Positions 22,264-28,556 of a stretch of DNA of 28,835 nucleotides are shown here, piece by piece (the first letter of the stretch is position 1; each line of letters begins with the position of its first letter). The notes below the pieces were generated by a model, which worked only from the letters and a program-made list of their open reading frames with translations, did no database searches and was not told the DNA's origin. A program made the position numbers and the translations under genes. Source of the stretch: a virus; IMG/VR virus record IMGVR_UViG_3300032245_001238, positions 1 through 28,835 of that record; one strand, given 5' to 3'.

Positions 22264-22279
22264 AACATTAAATAACAGC

Positions 22280-22450
22280 ATGAAGAAGAAACACGAACAG
22301 GTGATAGACCCTTGCATTCAAATATGCACTATAGATCCAAACAGTGGATTGTGCATAGGGTGTTCACGAACACCAGAAGAAATCAATAATTGGTTCCTAA
22401 TGACTCCAGAAGAAAAGATAGAACTTGTAAAGCAATTGTCAAAAAGATAG
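22280..22450 (+). CDS. DUF1289 small Cys4 protein
   Basis: A 56-residue protein. Cys 12, 16, 25 and 28 (DPCIQICTIDPNSGLCIGC) followed by RTPEEINNWFLMTPEEK is the complete DUF1289 pattern (PCx3C ... CxGC.RT.EEI..W...). Family members are small predicted Fe-S or zinc proteins, common in proteobacteria, without established function. The ATG at 22280 gives the usual family length. It follows the deacetylase by 16 nt and is probably in the same transcript. Host-derived origin is likely. Confidence 0.88.
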   Translation: MKKKHEQVIDPCIQICTIDPNSGLCIGCSRTPEEINNWFLMTPEEKIELVKQLSKR

Positions 22451-22453
22451 CAA

Positions 22454-22482
22454 TTGACACGAAGCACAAAGCCATATATTAT
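22454..22482 (+). promoter_or_regulatory. Sigma70-type promoter
   Basis: -35 TTGACA (22454-22459), 17-nt spacer, -10 TATTAT (22477-22482), just 6 nt before the ATG at 22489, so a near-leaderless transcript. Confidence 0.7.
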
Positions 22483-22488
22483 ACACTT

Positions 22489-22791
22489 ATGAAAATACCA
22501 GAAAATGATAAAATCGTTACAATCAAAATGAGCACTGGCGAAGAAGTGGTTGCCAAGATCAAAGATCAAGACGAGCTTACTATAACATTGGACAGACCAG
22601 TGGTGATAATGATCAGCCAACAAGGATTGGCATTCGGAGCATTCATTCCCACAATGGACAGTGTCGATGGAGTAGCAATTAATAAATCAGCCATAGTGGC
22701 CATAGGACCTAGTTTAGACAAAGTATCCACAGAATACTCTAATGCTGTAAGCCCTATTAAAACTGTACCAAAAAGTCCACTGATTGTTTAA
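22489..22791 (+). CDS. Small Sm-like beta-barrel candidate
   Basis: A 100-residue protein MKIPENDKIVTIKMSTGEEV. The first ~45 residues (VTIKMSTGEEVVAKIKD then ELTITLDRPVVIMI) have the strand and turn pattern of an Sm/LSm fold, including the G-E-E-V turn after strand 1. The C-terminal part is Ala/Ile-rich with a Pro-rich end. The ATG at 22489 is supported by the promoter immediately upstream. RNA binding would follow if the Sm fold is right; this is inference from sequence pattern only. Confidence 0.65.
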   Translation: MKIPENDKIVTIKMSTGEEVVAKIKDQDELTITLDRPVVIMISQQGLAFGAFIPTMDSVDGVAINKSAIVAIGPSLDKVSTEYSNAVSPIKTVPKSPLIV

Positions 22792-22819
22792 TTGACAGAT
22801 AATCGTTATCTGTTATAAT
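22792..22819 (+). promoter_or_regulatory. Sigma70-type promoter with operator-like palindrome in the spacer
   Basis: -35 TTGACA (22792-22797), 16-nt spacer, -10 TATAAT (22814-22819). The spacer is almost entirely the inverted repeat CAGATAA-TCG-TTATCTG (22796-22812). The predicted 5' UTR of about 60 nt holds a second inverted repeat AATAAC-CGAT-GTTATT (22837-22852) and a Shine-Dalgarno (TAGGAG). Confidence 0.75.
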
Positions 22820-22885
22820 AATAAAACATTGACTGAAATAACCGATGTTATTTTTCGTCATACTATAAACTTATAGGAGAATAAG

Positions 22886-23974
22886 ATGCAAGACAATAAA
22901 ATAAAGACTTTAAGTCAAGTTGTAGAAGAATTCTACCGAGAAGGCGAAGAAGAGTTACCCAATTTTAAAACAAGATTAGCCACAGCTCGCGATAAATTAG
23001 ATCCTAATAAAAAATTGCCTGAAGGCATTAATAAAATTACCATAGATGATAATCTCTGTTTCAACTATTCTGTACAGCGAGATTTAAGACCCGCTCACGT
23101 GTTAAGGATCTGTGAAAAGTTCGATCCACGAGTGGTTCGTCCTGCATCGGCAGTAAAGAGAGACGGAAAATATTATCTATTTGATGGACAGCATACTTCT
23201 GTTGCTCTAGCAGTATTAGGATACAATGCAATACCATTAACATATGTAGAGACATTGGAACCATCGTTTGATGCTCTAGCATTTGAAATATTAAATGACA
23301 CAGGTATTTTAAGAGCTGGCACAGAAGAGATACACCGAGGATTATTACATCGATGGCATAATGACCCTACAGGAGAGAATGATAGGAATCAAGCTAGAGT
23401 TAAAATAGCATTTGCTGTGGATACTCTGTTTAAGAAATGTGCTATTGACTTAGAGCCTAAACGAGTTAGAAAATCGTCAGGCAAGTGTGGCCCTAATAAA
23501 CATTACTTCTCACATTTTGATTATGCTTATAAAGGATTAGAAATGATTGGAGATGTGGATGTGTTAGAAAAAATTCTATTAGGTATTAAAAAATACTATG
23601 GTGATGAAGACGGTGGAGAAATCAACCAAGGTCTTTACATAGGATTGGTTAAGATGTATGCTCTAGCCAAAGAAGATGGATCCACTAAGTTCTTACCACA
23701 AGACTGGGTAGATAGAATATTAGAAGCCACAATAAAAGTATGTGGAAGAAATGCCAACGGTATACACTCAGCAGCCAAGAAACAATGGCAACACACTCGA
23801 GGCACTTCTTGGGACGCACCTGTGGCTATGAGTACACTGATGAGAGAAATATATCTTGTACAAGCACCACAGCAAGATTTATTCAATCCACCACACGAAC
23901 CCAAAGTTTCTATGGGTATAATGACTGGTGACGTGTGTAGTGAATTTAGACCATACTTTAAAAAAGCAGCCTAA
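22886..23974 (+). CDS. ParB/sulfiredoxin-fold domain protein
   Basis: A 362-residue protein. At about 60-115, YSVQRDLRPAHVLRICEKFD, then DGKYYLFDGQHTSVALAVLG matches the ParB-like N-terminal nuclease fold: an xQR motif, a short helix, and DGQH (100-103) in place of the ParB GERR/DGxHR loop. The remaining 240 residues are a unique helical region with two Cys-containing stretches. Members of this fold act as partition CTPases, DNA nucleases or regulators. The classical CTP-binding GERRxRA box is not present. Start ATG with TAGGAG, 8 nt away. It overlaps the next gene by 1 nt (TAATG). Confidence 0.78.
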   Translation: MQDNKIKTLSQVVEEFYREGEEELPNFKTRLATARDKLDPNKKLPEGINKITIDDNLCFNYSVQRDLRPAHVLRICEKFDPRVVRPASAVKRDGKYYLFDGQHTSVALAVLGYNAIPLTYVETLEPSFDALAFEILNDTGILRAGTEEIHRGLLHRWHNDPTGENDRNQARVKIAFAVDTLFKKCAIDLEPKRVRKSSGKCGPNKHYFSHFDYAYKGLEMIGDVDVLEKILLGIKKYYGDEDGGEINQGLYIGLVKMYALAKEDGSTKFLPQDWVDRILEATIKVCGRNANGIHSAAKKQWQHTRGTSWDAPVAMSTLMREIYLVQAPQQDLFNPPHEPKVSMGIMTGDVCSEFRPYFKKAA

Positions 23975-24534
23975 TGCTGAAGAGATATCAGCAATTAGAT
24001 AACAAAGTAAGTGGCAGGTTACAATTTAAATCTGCCAACGATACTTCTGTAGAAACTGATTGTGAGATATTGGATCGTTTTAAAAATCAGTTATTGAGTG
24101 AAAATGTTTCTCGAGAAGCCAAAGGCAGATATTTTTATTTCTTACAAAGATTTTTAAGAGATACACAAAAAGATAGATGTAAGCCCAACGGTTCTCATTA
24201 TGCGGCAGTAGATATAGGAGATGTTAAAAAACATTTAGAACACCCAATACCACAGAATAAAATCCTAGCAGAGTATATGGAAGGCAATATATCAGCTCTA
24301 GAAGCCATACACATGCCACTGTGTGTTATTGCTGATTCTGATAAACATACTCTACAAGGAGAATGGGAGCAGAATGCCACGTGGACTCACCCATTTAAAA
24401 GATATCGATTGGCAGGATTTACCAAACAAATCAAAAATTTACGTGGAGAAGTTATAGATCCTAACACATGGACTATAGAGGATCATTTCCGAATGTTGGG
24501 CATTGACAATTTAATAAAAGACTATAAAATATAG
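23974..24534 (+). CDS. Hypothetical protein coupled to the ParB-like gene
   Basis: A 186-residue protein starting MLKRYQQLDNKVSGRLQFKS; its ATG overlaps the preceding stop (TAATG). Basic, with a helical N-terminal half (FKNQLLSENVSREAKGRYFY). The C-terminal half has His and Trp (EGEWEQNATWTH-like GEWEQNATWTHPFKRYRLAG). No family is recognised. The gene lies between the ParB-like and CTP-synthase-like genes in one operon (2-nt gap to the latter), so it may belong to the same function. Confidence 0.7.
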   Translation: MLKRYQQLDNKVSGRLQFKSANDTSVETDCEILDRFKNQLLSENVSREAKGRYFYFLQRFLRDTQKDRCKPNGSHYAAVDIGDVKKHLEHPIPQNKILAEYMEGNISALEAIHMPLCVIADSDKHTLQGEWEQNATWTHPFKRYRLAGFTKQIKNLRGEVIDPNTWTIEDHFRMLGIDNLIKDYKI

Positions 24535-24536
24535 AT

Positions 24537-25181
24537 ATGATTCACACAATCATATTGAATGGAGTGCATTCTGCAGTGGACAAAGTGGAATTAGCAAGAG
24601 CCATACAAACAGCATCCAAAGCACAAACAGATTACAAATATCTAGATCCCTGTCTAAATGTATCCAAGAAAGTCACAGCAGAATATAAAACTGTGGGACA
24701 CATCATTGCTGAAGTATTGGACAAAGAGCGAATGGGCGATTACAAAGGTGGCACAGTGCAGGTTACTCCTCACATCACAGAAGAAATTCGTAATTGGATT
24801 GTAAAAACTCGAGCAAAGAACACTGTCACAGTGATAGGTGGTAATGTGGGTGACTTAGAAAACCAATTAGCCATAGAAGCAGTGAGAGAGATGACACTGA
24901 AAGAAGATGTGAGAATTGTGTTGTATGTACCAGTACCATACCTAAAAGCCGCAGGAGAGATCAAAACCAAACCTGTGCAACACTCTGTAAAAGAATTAAT
25001 GCGTATGGGTATCATGCCCTATGCACTGTGCCTAAAGAGTGATATGGATCTACGAGATAATGAGATAAGAAAAATAGCCATGTTCACAGGTGTACCACAG
25101 GACAGAATAGCATGGCACACTAATGGCTTGGGCGAGTGTGGTAAGAAACTATCAAAATATATATACGGAAACAAGAAATGA
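24537..25181 (+). CDS. CTP-synthase synthetase-domain pseudoenzyme
   Basis: A 214-residue protein equivalent to roughly the first 230 residues of CTP synthase (PyrG). Shared blocks are DPCLNV (37-42, PyrG DPYINV), KERMGDYKGGTVQVTPHIT (63-81; PyrG KERRGDYLGATVQVIPHIT), GGNVGDLEN (101-109; GGTVGDIES) and GEIKTKPVQHSVKEL (140-154; the UTP/CTP-binding KTKPTQHSVKEL). Differences matter: the P-loop GGVVSSLGKG is NGVHSAVDKV (Lys kept, two Gly lost), the Mg-ligand segment TEDGAETD is deleted, E140 is V99, and the glutaminase domain is absent. It should bind UTP/CTP but not catalyse. It may join host CTP synthase tetramers or filaments, or sense CTP. The gene overlaps the next by 4 nt. Confidence 0.88.
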   Translation: MIHTIILNGVHSAVDKVELARAIQTASKAQTDYKYLDPCLNVSKKVTAEYKTVGHIIAEVLDKERMGDYKGGTVQVTPHITEEIRNWIVKTRAKNTVTVIGGNVGDLENQLAIEAVREMTLKEDVRIVLYVPVPYLKAAGEIKTKPVQHSVKELMRMGIMPYALCLKSDMDLRDNEIRKIAMFTGVPQDRIAWHTNGLGECGKKLSKYIYGNKK

Positions 25182-25387
25182 TTGTGCAATTAAATCCAGC
25201 TCTGCCGATATTGACTCCCAAAGGAGAAGCCTATGCTCATTTCTTAATTGATTATGGCATGGAAGAACATCTACTATGGGTATGCTTTATTAATGAGACT
25301 GGAGAGTGTTGGACATTTAGGAATCCACAAATAAGATTAAAACCTAACGAGACTTTTAATAGATTAAAAACGTCAGATATACAATGA
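25178..25387 (+). CDS. Small hypothetical protein
   Basis: A 69-residue, beta-prone protein MIVQLNPALPILTPKGEAYA containing DYGMEEHLLWVCFINETGE and a W-x-F-x-N-P motif. It is overlapped by 4 nt on each side (ATGA type) with the CTP-synthase-like gene and with the DNA ligase gene, so it is translated in a coupled chain. Conserved-looking, but no function is visible. Confidence 0.75.
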   Translation: MIVQLNPALPILTPKGEAYAHFLIDYGMEEHLLWVCFINETGECWTFRNPQIRLKPNETFNRLKTSDIQ

Positions 25388-26664
25388 AACCATACGAAAT
25401 TATAAAAGAATTAGAAAGCGATAACTCACGCAAATTCAAAGAGTCTGTGATTGCTCGTGAAGATAAAAACAATAATACAGAATTCTTTGAAGGTGTTAGT
25501 ATGGCCATGGATAAATTGAGAACATTTGGATTAAAACAAGTGCCGGAATCTCAACAGGATGGTCCAGGATTAGAATGGGACACATTTTTAGAAATCACTA
25601 ATCAATTAGAACTTAGAACATTAACCGGTAATGCAGCACGAGACAAAATTGATTATCTTGTAGGACTAGCTACTCAAGACGAGTGGAATCATTGGTATCG
25701 TAGAATACTAATCAAGGATCTAAGATGTGGAGTCACAGAAAAAACTGTGAATAAATTTAGTAAAATCAAAGTACCAGTGTTTGAATGTATGCTGGCCGAC
25801 GACAGCAAAAAGCACGAGAGCAAATTACGAGGACAGGTATTTGTAGAACCTAAACTGGATGGTGTAAGAGTTATAGCGATCTGTGACACAGAGAAAGATG
25901 AAGTGATTCTAATGAGTAGGAATGGCAAAGAGCTTGTAAATTTCCCTCATATCAATACTCAACTGTATCATTTATTGGGAGAATTAGATCGTAGTTGGGT
26001 ATTTGATGGAGAAATAATGAGTGCAGATTTTCAAAGCCTAATGAAACAGATACATAGAAAAGGTGATGCACAAACCGATGATGCGATATTAAATCTATTT
26101 GATTGTATGCCTTTGCATATATTTCAACAAGGTGAATGCACAGAGCCACTTACAAAAAGAAAAGAATGGTTAGAATCCTTTCAGTTTGGACCAAACATTC
26201 AAACGATTGAGAGTGTTCCGTTTGATCTAGACCGAGACTATGACCGGTTTATGAATTACAATCGATCATGCATAGACAAAGGGTATGAAGGCATCATGAT
26301 CAAACCACAAAACGGTGTGTATGAGTGTAAGAGATCCTCACTGTGGTTAAAAGTAAAACCTTTTATAGAAGTAAGTCTTAAGGTTGTAGATGTGGAAGAA
26401 GGCACAGGCAGAAATTCTGGCAAACTAGGAGCTCTTATTGTGGAAGGCACCGACGATGGCAAGTTTATTAGAACCAACGTGGGATCAGGATTAACTGATG
26501 AGGATCGTGAAACTTTTTGGAAAGACACACAAAAATTAATAGGACAAATAGTGGAAGTGAGAGCAGATGCCATTACACAGAACCAAGATGCTGTAGATGA
26601 GTATTCACTGCGTTTTCCACGATTCCTAAGATTTAGAGGATTTGAAAAGAATGAAAAACTTTAA
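25384..26664 (+). CDS. ATP-dependent DNA ligase
   Basis: A 426-residue nucleotidyl-transferase ligase. Motif I EPKLDGVR carries the AMP-accepting Lys157, motif III is SRNGKEL (178-184), motif IV FDGEIM (207-212), motif V EGIMIKP, and motif VI lies near the C-terminal LWLKVKP. An OB-fold region follows (KVVDVEEGTG ... TNVGSGLTDEDRE). The N-terminal ~140 residues are helical. It seals nicks in duplex DNA during replication and repair, equivalent in role to T4 gp30. It is coupled by a 4-nt overlap to the small gene upstream and overlaps the next by 14 nt. Confidence 0.93.
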   Translation: MKPYEIIKELESDNSRKFKESVIAREDKNNNTEFFEGVSMAMDKLRTFGLKQVPESQQDGPGLEWDTFLEITNQLELRTLTGNAARDKIDYLVGLATQDEWNHWYRRILIKDLRCGVTEKTVNKFSKIKVPVFECMLADDSKKHESKLRGQVFVEPKLDGVRVIAICDTEKDEVILMSRNGKELVNFPHINTQLYHLLGELDRSWVFDGEIMSADFQSLMKQIHRKGDAQTDDAILNLFDCMPLHIFQQGECTEPLTKRKEWLESFQFGPNIQTIESVPFDLDRDYDRFMNYNRSCIDKGYEGIMIKPQNGVYECKRSSLWLKVKPFIEVSLKVVDVEEGTGRNSGKLGALIVEGTDDGKFIRTNVGSGLTDEDRETFWKDTQKLIGQIVEVRADAITQNQDAVDEYSLRFPRFLRFRGFEKNEKL

Positions 26665-26866
26665 AATAGAAATAAATGTAGGAGATACTGTAGAAGTGGG
26701 TAGATTCCGTAATGTTGTAGCTAAGATCAAAGATATTTCAATTGACGAAAATGGACAACCTGTTATTATTACAAATAAAGGACCAAAAAAATTGTTTAGT
26801 TGTCGATTGAGTAAGTTAATACCGGGTGCAAAAACACCCAAACAAATTCTGCAGGAGAAACGATGA
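26651..26866 (+). CDS. Small beta-barrel-like hypothetical protein
   Basis: A 71-residue basic protein MKNFKIEINVGDTVEVGRFR, starting inside the ligase 3' end. A pattern of short strands with Gly turns (VGDTVEVGRFRNVVAKIKDI) suggests an SH3- or KOW-like barrel that might bind nucleic acid. The next gene overlaps it by 4 nt. Unassigned. The ATG at 26651 is preferred over TTG at 26642. Confidence 0.68.
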   Translation: MKNFKIEINVGDTVEVGRFRNVVAKIKDISIDENGQPVIITNKGPKKLFSCRLSKLIPGAKTPKQILQEKR

Positions 26867-27063
26867 GTTCAGATGCGGCTGTACTATTAGGCATTGTGAT
26901 GCTGTTGTGGCTGGGTGGTATCATAGGTTGGTGGTTGAGCTCTAAGTTTTATGAATCAAGATACAAAGAGCTTTTAGATGCTAGTATAGAAGTAAATAAA
27001 GTGACTATAAACTCATTAGCACAAAGCATGAAAGATATTAAAGCAAGAAAAGAGAATGATTAA
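26863..27063 (+). CDS. Small membrane-anchored protein
   Basis: A 66-residue protein with one transmembrane helix (about residues 6-25, AVLLGIVMLLWLGGIIGWWL) followed by a helical charged domain (ELLDASIEVNKVTINSLAQS). The ATG overlaps the preceding stop by 4 nt and its end overlaps the next small ORF by 8 nt. A holin- or anchor-like role is possible; nothing specific is seen. Confidence 0.68.
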   Translation: MSSDAAVLLGIVMLLWLGGIIGWWLSSKFYESRYKELLDASIEVNKVTINSLAQSMKDIKARKEND

Positions 27064-27235
27064 TAATAAAGATTTAGATTTTTTTACTCGCAACGCACAG
27101 CAAGACAAACGAGCAAGACAGATACAAGATCAAATCATAGAGGAAAGAAAGATTAAGATGAATGAAGTAGCCATAGAAATACTACACGAGATAATTAAAG
27201 AATCACAACAAAGAGCAGAACGAGAGAATGGCTAA
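27056..27235 (+). CDS. Small charged helical protein
   Basis: A 59-residue [23 protein letters not shown], one long charged helix ([20 protein letters not shown]) rich in Arg, Lys, Glu and Gln. It overlaps the upstream membrane protein by 8 nt and the IF-1 gene by 8 nt (ATG inside GAGAATGGCTAA), so it belongs to the same overlapping chain and is probably translated. Function unknown; a regulator or partner of IF-1 cannot be excluded. Confidence 0.65.
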   Translation: MINNKDLDFFTRNAQQDKRARQIQDQIIEERKIKMNEVAIEILHEIIKESQQRAERENG

Positions 27236-27446
27236 AGAAGAAGTATTAAAATTCACAGGTACAGTAGAAGAAGTATTACCTAATCAAATGTTTAGAGTAA
27301 AATTAGAGAATGGGCATACTGTATTAGGATATGCCAGTGGTAAGATGAAACAGAACAAGATTAAGATACTCACAGGGGATAAAGTCGAAGTTGAAGTTAG
27401 CCCCTATGATTTGTCCAAGGGCCGAGTAACCTATAGGTTCAAGTAA
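27228..27446 (+). CDS. infA: Translation initiation factor IF-1
   Basis: A 72-residue S1/OB-fold protein, exactly the bacterial IF-1 length. [20 protein letters not shown] aligns with E. coli [55 protein letters not shown] and [15 protein letters not shown] cover the rest, and the YRFK end is alphaproteobacterial in type. IF-1 binds the 30S A site with IF-2 and IF-3 during initiation; a phage copy could alter start selection on phage mRNAs. It is in a chain of overlapping small genes and its TAA overlaps the next ATG (TAATG). No key region is missing, so it should fold and bind ribosomes. Confidence 0.95.
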   Translation: MAKEEVLKFTGTVEEVLPNQMFRVKLENGHTVLGYASGKMKQNKIKILTGDKVEVEVSPYDLSKGRVTYRFK

Positions 27447-27565
27447 TGGTACTAGGTCATTTTAAAATGCATACAAGAGACCCTTTAGGTCGAGATTTGG
27501 GGGCCTTCGTTGGCCGATCTACTCTGTGCTTGAATGCGGTTACTGGCTCTGGGATAACTCTATGA
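27446..27565 (+). CDS. Overlapping 39-residue ORF between IF-1 and the next gene
   Basis: [18 protein letters not shown] continuing to GSGITL. Its ATG shares a base with the IF-1 stop (TAATG) and its TGA overlaps the next ATG (ATGA type), so it fills exactly the gap between two genes with coupling at both ends. The DNA is richer in GC than its surroundings. It can also fold: GACC-CTTTA-GGTC (27479-27491), an alternative upstream GGTC (27455), and AGAT..GGCC-TTCGTT-GGCC..ATCT (27493-27520). Either a small protein with structured mRNA or an RNA element is possible. No recognised family. Confidence 0.5.
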   Translation: MVLGHFKMHTRDPLGRDLGAFVGRSTLCLNAVTGSGITL

Positions 27566-27885
27566 ACGCAACTGTTAATACACCCAGCACACCAGCACCT
27601 GTGAACACACGCACAGTGATTGAGAGCAATCACATGGGCGGTCGATGGATTGATAGGTTATATCAATTGGGGATAACCGATGCTGTGGAATTAATTAATA
27701 AAGATTCTTCCAAATATCAAGGTAAAGTATATCGTAGAAGAATTACTCTTCAAAATAATGAAGGACAAAATTTCTTTGCTGTAGCATATGAATCAGCAGA
27801 TGGTCGTTGGTTTGACAACTGCGGCATGCCCATGAAGAAACCCACAAATATAACCAAAGAGTTAGAAGAGGAATTAATTCAATGA
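27562..27885 (+). CDS. Hypothetical protein
   Basis: A 107-residue protein from the ATG at 27562 (an in-frame GTG at 27526 is less likely). The first ~18 residues are Pro/Thr-rich and disordered (ATVNTPSTPAPVNTRTV), followed by a compact domain (GGRWIDRLYQLGITDAVEL) and a Lys-rich end. It is coupled to the preceding ORF by an ATGA overlap and to the acetyltransferase by 4 nt. Unassigned. Confidence 0.68.
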   Translation: MNATVNTPSTPAPVNTRTVIESNHMGGRWIDRLYQLGITDAVELINKDSSKYQGKVYRRRITLQNNEGQNFFAVAYESADGRWFDNCGMPMKKPTNITKELEEELIQ

Positions 27886-28388
27886 TATTTGTAGGAAAAA
27901 TAAAAAATAAAAATTATAATGATTTTTTAACAATATATAGATCTGAAAAAATTTCTTCAAATGGTTCAGCAATATTATTGCCATTTATATTAAGAGGATG
28001 GGCAGAAATATTAGATAACCAAACTGCTTATTCTAAAGAATTATCGATAGAATTCTTACAACAATCTATACCATTTACTAATAATAGTAGAGCTGTGTGG
28101 GTTGAATCAGCAGATAAAAAAATACTTGGAGTTATTTGTTATGATTATAAAGAACAAGATAAATGTGGTTGGATACACATGAGTTTTACTGATATTAATG
28201 AACGAAAAAAAGGTATAAACAAAATTTTATATAAAGTTTTAGAAAATGATTGTAAAAAACTTGGAGCTCTTTATCTATCAAGTTTTGTTAGTATAAAAAA
28301 TAAAATGAGATTAGATTCTTTTACTACTATTGGTATGATTCCAACACACTATAGAATGTATAAAAAGTTAAATTTTGATCAGTCTTAA
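27882..28388 (+). CDS. GNAT-family N-acetyltransferase-like protein
   Basis: A 168-residue protein. Central strands carry KKILGVICYDY and CGWIHMSFTDINERKKGINK, where R-K-K-G-I-N-K matches the acetyl-CoA pyrophosphate-binding R/Q-x-x-G-x-G/A loop, followed by the helix ILYKVLENDCKKLG and a strand ALYLSSFVS. A C-terminal Tyr (THYRMYKKLNF) fits the GNAT aromatic region. The acceptor is unknown. The codon composition is more AT-rich than its neighbours, suggesting recent transfer. It overlaps the previous gene by 4 nt. Confidence 0.78.
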   Translation: MIFVGKIKNKNYNDFLTIYRSEKISSNGSAILLPFILRGWAEILDNQTAYSKELSIEFLQQSIPFTNNSRAVWVESADKKILGVICYDYKEQDKCGWIHMSFTDINERKKGINKILYKVLENDCKKLGALYLSSFVSIKNKMRLDSFTTIGMIPTHYRMYKKLNFDQS

Positions 28389-28434
28389 GAATTTCTAAAC
28401 ATAATTATTCTAAAAAATTATTACCAATAAGATC

Positions 28435-28497
28435 ATGAGCAAAATAATTGCCATAATAATTGCTGTTTTTATAGTCATATTCTTCTATACATTATGA
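28435..28497 (+). CDS. Tiny 20-residue hydrophobic peptide (candidate)
   Basis: MSKIIAIIIAVFIVIFFYTL, nearly all hydrophobic, long enough to span the membrane once. No good Shine-Dalgarno (AATAAGATC precedes). It may be chance, though phage genomes do carry such mini membrane proteins. The rest of the 28389-28556 gap is AT-rich and shows only the promoter below. Confidence 0.3.
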   Translation: MSKIIAIIIAVFIVIFFYTL

Positions 28498-28507
28498 CAA
28501 GCAATGG

Positions 28508-28535
28508 TTGACAAAATACCAAAACCTGTTACAAT
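28508..28535 (+). promoter_or_regulatory. Sigma70-type promoter
   Basis: -35 TTGACA (28508-28513), 16-nt spacer, -10 TACAAT (28530-28535), followed by a full-strength AGGAGG Shine-Dalgarno (28547-28552) for the last gene. Confidence 0.78.
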
Positions 28536-28556
28536 AATGGTAACTTAGGAGGAAAT

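Noticed and set aside
22829-22866. Second promoter TTGACT...TACTAT in front of the ParB-like gene
   Set aside because: The spacing of about 26 nt is too long. The perfect promoter at 22792-22819 explains expression.
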